From contig CM035353.1 in NCBI GenBank assembly GCA_020137815.1, forward strand, positions 6,975,298-7,039,297: a stretch of DNA of 64,000 nucleotides. Reading direction: 5' to 3'. Made by a program: the position numbers and the translations under genes. Shown piece after piece: positions 43,065-64,000 of this stretch. The stretch comes from Hormiphora californensis (taxonomy: Eukaryota > Ctenophora > Tentaculata > Cydippida > Pleurobrachiidae). The notes under the pieces were generated by a model. It saw nothing but the letters and a program-made list of their open reading frames with translations, was not told the DNA's origin and did no database searches. The stretch's first letter is position 1, and every line of letters begins with the position of its first letter.

Positions 43065-44755
43065 ACTTTTTTTTCTTTTTTTTCGGTCTTATGTTCCTAT
43101 ATACTGCACCCCCACCTCATCCTGTGAACCATGTCAGGGCAATGCCTGACCCTATTGCTTCAATAACGAAGGTAGGTCAGGCGGGCTAGTCTACAGAGGT
43201 CTATACAACCTACAGGGGAGGTGGAGTTTGACGGAATATCATCTCGCAGACATCCAGTGAAACCGGCCTTAACGTATTCTGCGAACACCCAATCTCTGGT
43301 TGTCTAGGCTATTCGGTTGCCAATCACTGACAGTAAAGCTTGCAGTATGTAGTCAACGGGACTTCTTGACATAGCAGATGGACGACACCTTAGGAGACTA
43401 GTTGAAAGCAGGGTGTGGCAGCAGGGTCAAATGTTCGTGACCAGACATGTATATGTTCGACTGTTGAGACGGGGTGAGAGCCGTGTGCTGATCGTGCGGA
43501 TTTGATTGATAGTGTTCGTGAAAATGGTTAAGCTCAAGGGTAAAGATATTGAGTGAGAGAGAGCTGAAGAGAGAGAGGATAGAGCGAGATAGACAGAGAG
43601 AGAGAAGAGAAGAGGAGAGAGAGAGCGCGCGCGATAGGAGGATGATAAGAAAAGATCGAGTTTATAAATACACATGAAATGCATATTTAAAGGACAAAAT
43701 CCCGGCTGGCTATACGTTACCGTTTCTGGGAGACTGCTACAGATAGAGTTTTGACGTGGTGCATCATGCTGGCAACAAACTACTCTATAACATTGTATTG
43801 TTCATACAACAGCGCAACTATAACATATGTCATATGTTCTGACTATTACAATACTTTATCATGGTGGCTAGTTTTATACTATTTCTCTCGAGCCTACTAC
43901 TGCCGCCGTATGGCACGGATTAATTAACTTGTTCATATATCTGCAGAAAACATAGCTATTATGCACATATATTAGTCCTTTGTGACTGACAAAGTACGTC
44001 AGTATAGCATATATAGAGCTGCTGCAGACAAGCTACCATTAGGAAAGACCTATTTGATGTAAGCAATATAATCGCTTTCCTTTCAGACTACCCAGCAATT
44101 ATAGAAAGCTTTTCAAAGACAACAAGACTATGCAGATCTCGTATCATAATGCTCCAAAAAAACAGATGAATGAGCGGCCGGGAACTGCAATTGTGGGTTG
44201 GGCATAGCCTGTTCATATAATTGTTTAGAAGAGAGAATTAGGGCACTAAAGAGATAATACCATTAAATTAAAAGCTGATTTGTAAGAAACTAATACATAC
44301 CTAAATATATATGACTTATACGAAGATGATTCTAGAGAAATCTATTGGGAGATATGCTGTTCCTATCTCACTAGGCACTCATATATTTATCGATGTTCCT
44401 TCCTCTCCGATCACTCGGTCTCTTTCTCGCTCTCTCTCTATCTCTGTCTTTTTCTCTCTGTCTTTTTCTCTCCCTCCCTCTCATTCTCAATCTATCGCGT
44501 TTAGTAAAACTTACTAAGCAATACAAATACTGAACTGACAGATGCATACTGAACTGACAGATGCATACTTTGATTCCCCCTTCTGTGCTGGTATTTGCAA
44601 CAGCTCCCCATCTTGGGCAGAAGACAGCTGGCAATGATACCAGCCACGGGGAATGCCCCTTCCACCGCCAACCCCAGCGCCAGATGATCGCGGACCACAT
44701 TAATATAGTGCCCAGATATCCGTACACGGACACCACTAGTGCTCAGATCAGATAA

Positions 44756-46445
44756 CTAATCAAAAAAATAAAGTTTTTATCTCTATATCGTCTCTCTATA
44801 TCGATCATTTTCTCTTCCCCCGGCCACCCAGCGCCAGATGATCGCCGGCACATATAATATAGTGCTCCAGATCTCGTAACCGGACACAATCGTGCTCCAG
44901 ATTCACGATAATAAGAATATCAAAAACTAAAGTTTTATCTCATCTCGTTTCTCTAATCGATCATTTTCCTCCCCGGCAACCCGCGCCAGAATCCCGACAC
45001 ATTTATAGTGCTCCAAAACCACGGACACACATAGTGCTCCAGATCACAGATAATAATCAAAAACATAAAAGTTTTATATCTCATACTCGTCTTCTCTATA
45101 TCGATCATTTTCTTTTCCCCTGGCCAACCCCAGCGCCAGATGATCGCCGGACACATATAATATAGTGCTCCAGATATCCGTATTCCGTACCGGACACACA
45201 TATAGTGCTCCAGATCACAGATAATAATCAAAAACATAAAAGTTTTATATCTCATACTCGTCTTCTCTATATCGATCATTTTCTCTTCCCCCGGCCAACC
45301 CCAGCGCCAGATGATCGCCGGACACATATACTATAGTGCTCCAGATATCCGTACCGGACACACATAGTGCTCCAGATCACAGATAATACAGTCGGACCCC
45401 GATTTAGTGGCCCCCGATTTAGTGGCACCCCGATTTAGTGGCAGGATTTTTTTTCCCCAAAAAATTTTTTGAATTTTTTTGTGAAATTTTTTTGAAATTT
45501 TTTTGAAAATTTTTCAAAGAAACACCAGCCACGTCCGAATCGTTTTTCGAATCAGTGAATCTTATCACATGTCCTGCTGCTAATTAGACGGTTCGGAACG
45601 AACCGATACGTGATTCCCATGGGGCCATTGAATCACAAGTTCACCAAGCGTAAATATTTCGACTCGATGGGGATCACGTTTCGATTCGTCCCGAACCGTC
45701 TAATTAGTAGCAGGACATGCGATAAGATGCACCGATTCGAAACAGGATTCGGACGTGGCTGGTATACCTTTAAAAATTTTAAAACTTGTTTTGCAAAATT
45801 TTACAGTAAGATTGCCAATGCTTTGATCGGTGCTCCCCATAAATTTTAAGAGAAAAAGTTATTTTGAAATTTTGATACTTCCTCACCCGCTTAGGGTGCC
45901 CCAATTCGGCATGGTCTCACGTATCGGTTCGTTTCGAACCCGCTAATTAGACAGGATATCCAGTAAGCTGCACCGATTCGAAACACAAATCGGACGGGCC
46001 GGTATAACTTAGAAAATTTTTCACAATTTTTTTGAAAAAATTATTTTATAGTTTTCTATTTCTAATCAGAAATGATCATGTCAACAATACATGAACATTG
46101 CATATAACAGTTAGAGGTGTCTTTAGTTTTAGTATAGCATTTTGGGCATAAAATATGTTTTTATGGGCCAAATATGGCTCACCTCGATTTAGTGGCACCC
46201 CGATTTAGTGGCATGATTTTTTCCCCCGAGGATGCCACTAAATCGGGGTCCGACTGTAATCAAAAACATAAAAGTTTTATATCTCATACTCGTCTTCTCT
46301 ATATCGATCATTTTCTCTTCCCCTGGCCAACCCCAGCGCCAGATGATCGCCGGACACATAATATAGTGCTCCAGATATCCGTACCGGACACACATAGTGC
46401 TCCAGATCACAGATAATAATCAAAAACATAAAAGTTTTATATCTC
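44756..46445. repeat. ~180-bp tandem array split by a transposon
   Basis: Units contain AATCAAAAACATAAAAGTTT, CTCATACTCGTCTTCTCTAT, CGATCATTTTC, GGCCAACCCCAGCGCCAGAT and GTGCTCCAGATATCCG. They start near 44758, 44920, 45055, 45227 and 46258. The early units are noisier. A diverged unit runs near 44600-44740. The array is interrupted at 45389-46256 by a MITE. Confidence 0.88.
45389..46256. mobile_element. 868-bp CAGTCGGACC element with TA target duplication
   Basis: Left end CAGTCGGACCCCGATTTAGT, right end AAATCGGGGTCCGACTG; subterminal ACCCCGATTTAGTGGCA recurs at both ends. The neighbouring array copies preserve the empty site GATAATAATCAAAA, while the filled site reads GATAATA-element-TAATCAAAA, proving TA duplication. 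The interior contains an inverted pair near 45590-45730 (GAACCGATACGTGATTC; GGGACGAATCGAAACG) but no transposase. Confidence 0.88.
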
Positions 46446-49400
46446 ACTAGAAAGCCCATTGAAGTCCTACAACAGCCCCTCACCCCCCCCCACCCAACCC
46501 GTCTCTATGCCCCCCCCCCATCTCACTCTTCGTCTCTCCATGTCGGGGTAAAGAATACGGAGGTTGGTAAAATGGTAGAGCGCTGGTGATAAACATCAAG
46601 AGAAATCCCGCTGAATAGGTTGTGCCGTCGGAACTAATGCCATCCCAAACCATGTTGTCTAGCTGTACAACCACGCTGCTCTCTCGTGCGACTCTTGATT
46701 GAAGAGCAACCATCAATGTTGATATTCAATTAGCAGTCTATACTCATGTGACGGAGAGAGCAGGGCTGTGCAGTGTTCGTGTCGAAAAGACAGAGGGCAA
46801 GATGGGGCGCGGTGAATTCATGTTTTGTAAGGCAGCCCTTGAGATACAGAAACAAAAGGTTAACTCCTTGCAAAACTATGGATGCGGAGAAGATACGAAA
46901 AAAAAAAAAAAAAAAAAAAACATGTAGAATCAGGTGATAAAGATCCTAAATTTAGCTTGTAAGAATCAAAAGGGGTCGTAGTAAAAGGCTTTGGGTCATG
47001 GAGGTCCCACAAGACCCAAAGCCCACGGAACAAAACAGGAACCCAATAACAACCAAAAAAAATGCACGTCATATCCCCCCCCAATACCCCCCCCCCTCCC
47101 CCCCCTTGCAACCCCCCTATTTTCACTGAGAAACCTCCTCCCCTCTCACGACGTTATTTGTACTTTAAATAAAGGGCTAGAAAACCCCCTTTAAGTAGAG
47201 CACCCTTGCCCCCCCCCAAATTCCCCCACCTCCCCCCACCCGGAGCCCCCTCTCACCCCCCTGCAACACCCACGTGCAACCTTCAATCACCCCTCGTAGC
47301 TGGCTTTGGCACTTCCTTGGCAACCCCACCATTTTTACGTGGGTACTAATCCCCCCTCCTCCCATCACGCCACTCTTTGCCTTTTAATAAGGCCAGAAAG
47401 CCCATTGAGCCCCAAAACCCCCCCCCCCCCCCCCCCGCTCTAGTCCCCCCCCTTTACTCTTCTCTCCCCATGTCGGGGAAAAGAAACGAGGTTGTATTGT
47501 AGACGCGGTGAAAAACATAAAAGGGAAATCCCGCTAAATAATTAGAATAGGTGAAAAAAGATCCTAATTGTATTGGGTTGTAAGAATAAGGGTACGTAGG
47601 TAAAAAGGGTTTTGGGCAATCAGGGGGGCCCCCAGTTAGACCCAAAACACCACAAAAACACACAGAACCCACAAAAAACAATCATGCCTGCAATCCCCCC
47701 CCAATACCCCCCAGGGCACCTCCTTGCAACCCCCTTTTTTTTCACGTGATATAGGTCACCCCCCTCTTAAACCACGACGTTCTTTGTATTTTTAAAAATA
47801 AGATACTCGTCTTCCTATATCATCATTTTCTCTCTAATTCTTTCTAACGCTAAACGCTTTTAAACCCCCCCCCCCCCAGGGGCAAATCCGTTTTTTGGGG
47901 AAGCCTCTCAGGTCACCGGGACTCGTGAGCCTAAAAAAAGGTCCAACTTATCACCCGCCTCCCCAAACCCAAACCAACCAAAATGCATACTTTGGAGTAA
48001 AAAAATGGGAAAAAAATTGAAAAAATTTACTTTGTCAAAGCCCTTTTCCCAAAAAAATAAAAGGAAATAAAAAGGTTTTTTGAATGAAATATTTATTTTT
48101 CTTCAAAAGGTGAAGAAAGCTTTCCAATAAATATTGTGTTCTATATCCCTCTCTCTCTCTCTCTCTCTCTCTCTCCTAGTTCATACATTCCATATAAAAA
48201 TCGAATATTAAGTTAACTATAGCTGACCAAACAAACCGCCTGTTACACCCATTGGCCGACTCCCGACAGTGCCAAGACACACCCGCGACGTGTGACGTCA
48301 TGACGTGTGACGTCATGACGGCTCCCAGCATTATGTAGTTGGGTACGTTTCATAAAGTCATCAATTCTTTATTTCTACTGTCGTCAGTTTCCCTTGTTCG
48401 ACACTCTCTCCACAAAGGAAGGTTAGAAGTTAACAATCGATTCATCCATGTGTAGTTAACTCCAATTGTTTTGCCGGGCAAGACAACAATTGCCCCATCG
48501 GTTTTACTAAAAATTTCATAAGGCGGTGGTCCTGATCAAAAACTAAATACAGCAACCGGCCCTTACAAGTAATAACCCCCCGTACTTTATTTTTCCACAT
48601 TTACCGAGTGAGACGGGTCGCCAGCGACCGGATCGTCTCACATCTAGGCCCCTCCCCCGTTATTGATTTTAGAGCAAACTTTTCAAGACCTGGCTGCAAG
48701 GAACTACGAACCGTTTTCAACTCTTTTTTCTCCCGGCAGATAATTGTCTCTGTTTTACGGAAAAAACCCGCGAAAATCACATTTGGAATAGTGGGGAAAA
48801 TTGACGCTAAAAATGAGCAATTTTTTAAAGACCGGCTGCAGCTCCACCGGGCCTGGGCAATCTGGGTACTTTTTTAATCGTCATGGCCTTGTGAGTAGGG
48901 GAAAAAATCCCGGGCCGATCCATCAAAGTCCAAATTGGAGGCGGAAATTGGGGTTTTTTTGGTAGTGCTATGTCGGCAAAAATCCCCTGCTAAAAAAATA
49001 AAATCGCGCCATTTGATATTTCCCATTTGCTGAAAACGTGTTTTAAACATCCCGAAACGGGGGGATTTTCTTGCTGTCCACGGGCCGGGGAGCCTTTTCT
49101 CGCGGAGCGAGAATAGGTTCCCAATGGACCCCAAGAAACTTTAAGTAGATGTTAAATTAAGGAAGGTATGTAAAGTGACAACCATGACAGGCAGGGAAGT
49201 GGTGAGTGGGGGCATAAAAGAAGTATAGAAAAGGGAAAGAGGGAGAGAGGGGAGGGGCCAAGTGCAGTTTTCAATAAAAACCGGGAATTTGTCATCAATT
49301 TTGGTTGTTTTTTCAATTTCACAAAATAAAATTTAGTAAGTCGATAACTACACCCGACCCCCCCAAATTGGGTTCCGTTTTGTCACATCATTTGGGAGCC

Positions 49401-51485
49401 TGGGACCCCACCTCTAAAGGTGTTTTTTTTTCCCAAAAACTTTTTTTCATCTTGGTTAATCAGCAGTTGAAATGTTTTTTTGATCAAAAAAAAAACCTGA
49501 CAAAATTTTTTTTCAACTTTTTTAAAACCATGGGTGTAAAAAGTTGCTCTAGGTCCCCGGAAAACCATCCGAGCCCCCCGGAAAAATTTTCCCAAAGCCG
49601 TTCTCCCTGAAAATCTTTAAACCCCGGGGTAGAGCCCCTATTTGATATGGACGAAACGTCCCAATTGCCACAACCTCAAAACTTTAATGTAAAACTTTTT
49701 GGCTCCTCTTTTTCTTTTCTCCCCCTTGAGAAAGAGTTATCTCGCGCGGGAAACCCGCACGGGGGTTTTTCCAGAAGGTGAAAGACATAAAATAACTTGA
49801 AAACACCTGCCAGCGCTCCGTAGTCCCCCTTGGTTTTTTTTTTCTCCACCGGGTTTAAGATTACGGGAGAACGGCTTAAAATTTCTTTTTGGGTTTCTCC
49901 GGAGGGTTTTCTCAGGGGACCTAAAAGCAATTTTTTGACCCCCCAGGGTTTCCCCCCCAAATTTAAAAAAATTTAGTCGGGTTTTTTTGGGTTATGATCA
50001 GCAACTTTTCAACTCCCCTGATTCCCCCAAGAGGAAAACTTTGTAAAAAAGTAACACCTGTTTAGGGGTCGTGTCGAGGCTCCAAACAATTTGAAAAAAA
50101 AACGGGAAAAATTGGGGGAGGGGGCAATGAGTTATCGACTCTACTAAATGGGACAATTTGCTTTTTTTGGGGGGGAAAGGGGGGAGGAGGGGAAGAGGGG
50201 GAAGAAAAGAAAAAAAAAAAAATTAAATGGGCAGAAAAGAGGGAAAAAAGGAAATGGGGAAAAAATTTTCTTTCGGGGTGGGGCCTCTGTGGAGAGCGCG
50301 CCCCCCTAGCGGGCCCCGAAAATTCCCCAATCCGCCCCCCTTCCCCCCCCTTTTTCTCCCCCTCTCTCTCTCCCCCTTTCCCCTCTCCCCCTCTCCTCCT
50401 CTCCCCTCTCCCCGCTCCTCTCCCCCCTCCTCCTCTCTGCTCTCGGCCCTGTGTCAAAAATTAGGTCCCGTTAAGGGCCCCCCTTTTTTTCCCCCAAAAG
50501 GCCCCGGGGGGGCCAACCAAAATTTTTTTAAGGGGGAAAGGAAAAAAAAATTGTAACACCCTCCCCCCCTCCCCCCCTTGGGGTTTTTTTCTCCCCCGGG
50601 AAATGTTAAAAAGGTGAAAATCTCTTTAAACCCCAGGCTGGGGGGCCCCGGGGAATTTTCCCCCCCATTTTTCCCCCAAGGTTGAAATTTTAGTTTTTTG
50701 TTTAACAGAATTTTAAACCTTTTAAACCCAAAAAAACTTTTGAAAAATAAACCTTTTTTTGGGTAGGTCCAAAAAATTTACCCCTGAACGGGGGGAATTG
50801 AAAAGACCCTTTAAAGGGCGTGAAATTTAAAGGGGAAAAAAAAAGGGGAGGGGGAAGAGAGGAAAAAAAAGGGGGAAGGGAAAAAAAAAGGGGAAAAGGG
50901 AAAGGGGGGGAAAAGGGGGGGAAAGGGGGGGTTGGTGTTTGGGGGAAGGGTTTTTCCCCCCGGGCCTTTTTGGGGGGTGTGGTTTTTTTTCCCCTTTGCT
51001 TCTCCCCTTTTTTTGGTTTTAAAACTTTGCCCCCTTTCCTATTTTCCCCCCCCCTCGGGGGGGGGTTTTTCCCCCCCCCCGGGGGTTTTTTTTTCCCCCC
51101 CCCTTTCCCCCCTTTTTTTTGGGGGGGTTTTTTTTTTTTTTGGGGGGGACCCCCCCCCCCCCCCCCCCCCCCCGGGGGGGGGGGTTTTTTGGGGGGCCCC
51201 CGGGAAACCTCCCTTTGGGAAAGAAAAATTTTACCTGGCCTTTGGGGGCCTGGGGCTCCTGTTTTGGGGCCCTTTTTGGGGGGAAAAAAATTCCCGGGAA
51301 TTTTTAAAAAATATTTTTTTCCCTTCTTTCCCGGCTCCCCTTTTTTCCTTTTCTCCTTCCCCCCTTTTTTGGGGTTTAAAATTATCAATTTTCCCAAAAC
51401 CACAAAATTTTTTTGGGTGGGTTTCCAAAAAAAGGGGGAAAGGGGCCCAATTTTATTATGTGTAGGGATTTGGTTGGATTCGTGA
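46445..51485. other. Homopolymer-rich sequence of doubtful quality
   Basis: Long C, G, A and T runs of irregular length dominate, especially 47000-47480 and 49880-51470. Two noisy copies of one roughly 930-base sequence can be traced (for example AGAAAGCCCATTGA at 46449 and 47396). Open frames such as 50702-51499 are Gly/Pro/Lys/Phe strings from homopolymers and are not genes. Best explained by uncorrected long-read or basecalling error (inference). Confidence 0.65.
48288..48324. promoter_or_regulatory. Tandem CRE-like sites (TGACGTCA x2)
   Basis: GTGTGACGTCATGAC appears twice in direct repeat about 15 bases apart. TGACGTCA is the consensus palindrome for CREB/ATF-type bZIP factors. No gene start is identified next to it and the surroundings are poor-quality sequence. 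Confidence 0.5.
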
Positions 51486-52221
51486 ACTCTGTAAATCATC
51501 CCTAAATTGCGGGCTATTATTTTACTTAATGTTTTGTATAATATAAATTCAACGCCAAATCGACCAAGAATAGATTCTTAGCTTGGCTAATGGCTAATGG
51601 CTACGCAAAAAAGGTCTGAAATTGCATTTTGGCCAAATTTTGTTGACGAGTTAATAACTTATGGCCACGTGCACGTGGCCATGATCACACCCCTCTGTAT
51701 CCCCCCCCTCACAGAGGGGGGATATGCTGTTGGTCACATTGATACCTGAGTGAGATCGATCTCACATATTCTTCACGGAGCGAGAATTATAGATTGCAAT
51801 GGATCCAAGGGATGCTGCACAAACCAAATTTATGTCATAATTAACAGATTAGTCAGAAGTACTTAGCTCCACCCCTTATTACAGTGTGAGTCCATCCGCT
51901 CCCTTGCATCTCTCATAGCAGCACTGACCAGTGACCAGTGGTCCACCACTGACCACTGCCTATAAATGATATAGAGAGGAGATAGGAGAGTCAGACGGGG
52001 TAAAAATTGTAGAAGGTCGACAAATCTACTATCTAGGGGGGGGGGGGGGTGATGTAACTTCCTCGACATATAATAATACCACTATTATATACGGGCACCT
52101 GACAGGTCTTTAGAAATATTATAATAACTCACACGTTATAATATTACTGCAGATTATTATATATCAATATAAGTAATAATCCTGCAGTGTTGTTGAGTAA
52201 GGCTAATCAACAACTGCAGTC

Positions 52222-52313
52222 ATGACATGATAACCCAAGAGGGAGTGTGTGAACATTGTTCACACACTCCCTCTTGGGTTATCACACACTCCCTCTTGGG
52301 TTATCATGTCATT
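52222..52313. repeat. Foldback with one arm duplicated
   Basis: CATGACATGATAACCCAAGA onward pairs with CTCCCTCTTGGGTTATC, and the right arm is repeated (CACACTCCCTCTTGGGTTAT twice) before ATGTCAT. So a palindrome has gained an extra 22-base arm copy. Confidence 0.85.
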
Positions 52314-52804
52314 TTATCGTGTTTCCCTCGGAAAGGTCTTGGTTGCAGTTCGCAACCGGTTGAACTTGAAGGCCTTATATACTGATTACTGGTGTTAGGA
52401 TGTCCATGGACAATCAGTTCTTCCTAACCCGAGATTTGAAGTCTTTATCTTATCATGGGTCCTAAGAAGTGTGATCCAAGGAAGCGTGGCGTGCTAGGTC
52501 CGGATGAAGTCTCTGCCCAGCGATGAGGCTTAATTTTGTGCAATGCAATGATATGCGGCTTTTTGCCAAAAAATGAGAGTAAGTGGGGGACGTCACACGC
52601 AAATACGACGCCGTACGTGAAAAGGGGGGGGGGTGACAACTTCCCGCCTGCTGTATTCACCCAGATTGTTGGCAAACGCTGCTGGCCCCCGCGGGATAAG
52701 GCAGCACTTTTCAACCCAGATTGTAACGGCGCCCTTTTAACTTTGCCCCTTTTCATCGGCCAGCGTTAAAATCTGGGTGTTTTGGGAGTGCTGACAAACG
52801 GTTT

Positions 52805-52865
52805 TTTAGGGTTAGGGCTAAAGTAGGGTTAGGGTTAGGGTTGGGGTTTGGGTTGGGGTTAGGCC
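52805..52865. repeat. Interstitial telomere-like tract
   Basis: TTAGGGTTAGGG units with GGTTGGGGTTTGGGTTGG degeneration over about 60 bases. It matches the animal telomere repeat TTAGGG and is interstitial here. Confidence 0.75.
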
Positions 52866-52998
52866 TTGACATTCCCTATACCAGATAAACTTTGAATCAG
52901 CCAAAACGGTTGAGTGGTTTGGCGGTTAGAGCCATTTTAGTGAATCAACTTTTTTGGCAGCGCGCACCTGTAAACAGGCCTCCAAACACCCAGATCGT

Positions 52999-53152
52999 AA
53001 AGTCGGATTTTTTGAAGTTGTCACCCCCCTTTTCGTGCGCGGAATGTTTTTGCGCGTCACATCACATGTTAACGTGTGGTGTGCGCGTCAAAATTGATAA
53101 ATTTCACATGCGCGGTCATTTTGGGGTGACAACTTCAAAAAATCCGACTTTA
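52999..53152. repeat. Inverted repeat, 30-bp arms
   Basis: AAAGTCGGATTTTTTGAAGT plus TGTCACCCC at the left is complementary to GGGGTGACAACTTC plus AAAAAATCCGACTTT at the right. Motifs AACGGCGCCC and CCCTTTTCATCG also occur outside (52725-52760, 53152-53173), so the parent element is probably larger (from about 52630). Confidence 0.75.
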
Positions 53153-53414
53153 AACGGCGCCCCTTTTCATCGTCAAGAAAAAAATCCGATTTCATGATAT
53201 AAAAAATTGGCGCGCGGCGCGTTCTACCAAATGCGCGTTTTTGTTTTGCGCGTTTCGTAATTTCGAGTACTGGAAAGCGTCATATTTATTATTAGCCAAA
53301 TCACAATCATTTATTTTCCTCCGGAACAGTGATACAATTGAAACACAATTAATTTTAATTCGGAACCAGCCTTGGAAACAGTATACACAATATTTTCAGT
53401 GTACTTGACTACAC

Positions 53415-53451
<37 letters not shown>

Positions 53452-54268
53452 TCTCTCAAAACCTAATAACATGTCTGAGAATTGTACATGCACTTGTGTG
53501 CACAATTATTGTAATAACTATACATTATAATCGTATCATTAGCTAAACCCCATACATTATAATATGCTTTAAGTGATAGAGATATAATTTTAAGATTCAG
53601 ATTAAATTTTCAATCCTTGACTCAATATAATTATAAAACTTAGGTATTCTGTCGATAAAGTTCTCGCGGTAGATCCTCATATATGAAATATGAATGTTTG
53701 TACATATTGGCTGATAGCGATAAGTTCAAACAAAACAGTCTTTCATCCCACTTTTCGCTCTGAGCTTTAACACTAAAAATCTACAAAATAAACAACACTC
53801 CATAATATCGTAACATTAACTTTTTCAGATCCCACTTTTCGAAAATCAGTAATTCATGGTTCGAGTTTATGCTGCATAAGTATTATACTCGTATACATAC
53901 ATATAAAACTTATTTAAAAATGATTAAAACGTTAGTCTTAACAAAAACGCCAGTTATCCCCAAAAGTCGTCTGTAATACTTGATTGTATATGTAAATGTG
54001 GTGTATGTTGTCTTTACGAAATATTTTTAACAATAATAATACTAGATGTTGTGGTAGGATTTCACAATGAATACACATGTATGATGATCGTTCATTCCAC
54101 ACACGGGTATAATAATAGTAAGGGGGAGGGGGTAAACATATAATATATAGATATGTTCAAAAGTCCAAAAGTCCAAAGCCGTTTCCGATTCGTTTTAACA
54201 TGTAGAGTATATCACGTGATCATCCTTGGACCGGGTCACGTGATGCCCATATATGGTGTGCACGTGAT

Positions 54269-63891
<9,623 letters not shown>

Positions 63892-64000
63892 CTGGGAAGG
63901 AAGACAGTGTGTTAATCAATTGTTCCTTTGGTACAGAGATTGATGCTGTTGCCTGGGAGGGAGACAGTGTAAGATACTCAGAAACCACGCAGTCCAGCTA

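Larger units (their letters stand above)
40870..44750. other. 3.9 kb without a supported gene
   Basis: Includes two MITEs (41233, 42883) and a GC-rich island at 41715-42060. A (TC)n-rich block spans 42085-42265, and a long palindrome lies at 42458-42547. A single possible exon at about 42373-42461, between TCACAG and GTACGG, reads LIKFSSNIYLTIVGMIPTNR in one frame. I found no partner exons, so I do not call it. Confidence 0.45.
51490..54265. other. 2.8 kb downstream of vigilin without a supported gene
   Basis: Contains a foldback at 52220-52313, a short telomere-like tract at 52805-52865, an inverted repeat at 52999-53152 and a (TC)n tract at 53417-53457. AT-rich sequence to 54130 may be vigilin 3' untranslated region. 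Three CACGTGA hexamers (E-box type) lie at 54213-54270. Confidence 0.45.

Noticed and set aside
46555-46615. tRNA-like stretch (GGTAGAGCGCTGGTGATAAA)
   Set aside because: No acceptor or T-arm pairing could be found, and a second noisy copy near 47480 does not fold either.
50702-51499. 265-codon minus-strand frame rich in Lys/Gly/Pro
   Set aside because: Built from homopolymer runs in low-quality sequence; no domain, no plausible composition.

Overview
The window looks like nuclear DNA of an animal. Genes are split by short introns with GT/AG borders, encode animal-type architectures (EGF repeats plus a membrane span, a 14-KH vigilin, an LDL-receptor-A/7TM receptor), and lie in intergenic DNA full of small inverted-repeat transposons, minisatellites and GA/CT microsatellites. 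An early-branching marine invertebrate such as a sponge is possible, but that is inference. All gene models were assembled by eye from splice borders, reading phase and family resemblance.

Layout. 0.56-2.4 kb (-): a four-exon LURP-one-related (tubby/scramblase-fold) protein. 4.9-5.4 kb (-): a one-exon secreted protein with a poly-aspartate block followed by five cationic repeats, each carrying a furin-type site. 6.9-8.0 kb (+): the 3' part of an EGF-repeat single-pass membrane protein. 8.1-12.2 kb: repeat DNA. 12.30-12.38 kb (+): tRNA-Phe(GAA), only 82 bases before the start codon of a complete seven-exon NDUFAF6 gene (12.5-17.0 kb, +). 17.2-18.1 kb: a mariner-like element. 19.2-21.1 kb (-): a possible three-exon gene for a 99-residue protein. 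27.0-34.0 kb (-): a 14-exon gene for a roughly 1,274-residue low-complexity protein (acidic N-terminus, duplicated exons, about 90 Ala/Glu/Pro/Val heptads, a short coiled coil, a basic tail). 38.8-40.9 kb (+): a frame-broken GPCR with LDL-receptor-A modules. 44.8-46.4 kb: a tandem array interrupted by a transposon, with the empty target site preserved in neighbouring copies. 46.4-51.5 kb, and probably 34.7-35.3 kb: homopolymer-ridden sequence that looks like poor assembly. 54.3-63.9 kb (-): vigilin/HDLBP, 21 exons and all 14 KH-like domains, its 5' end lying beyond the window.

The most striking pattern is that minisatellite-like tandem duplications repeatedly lie exactly across exon-intron junctions. 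Extra copies of a 3' splice site plus the first exon codons occur before an EGF-gene exon (4 copies), the last NDUFAF6 exon (9), the last exon of the small 99-residue gene (3-4) and two vigilin exons (2 each). A vigilin 5' splice site is also repeated (about 4). I know of no named element that explains this.

The genes are not an operon and have no obvious common pathway. NDUFAF6 (mitochondrial complex I assembly) and vigilin (RNA/tRNA-binding, ribosome-associated) are housekeeping genes. The others are lineage-specific, secreted or membrane proteins.
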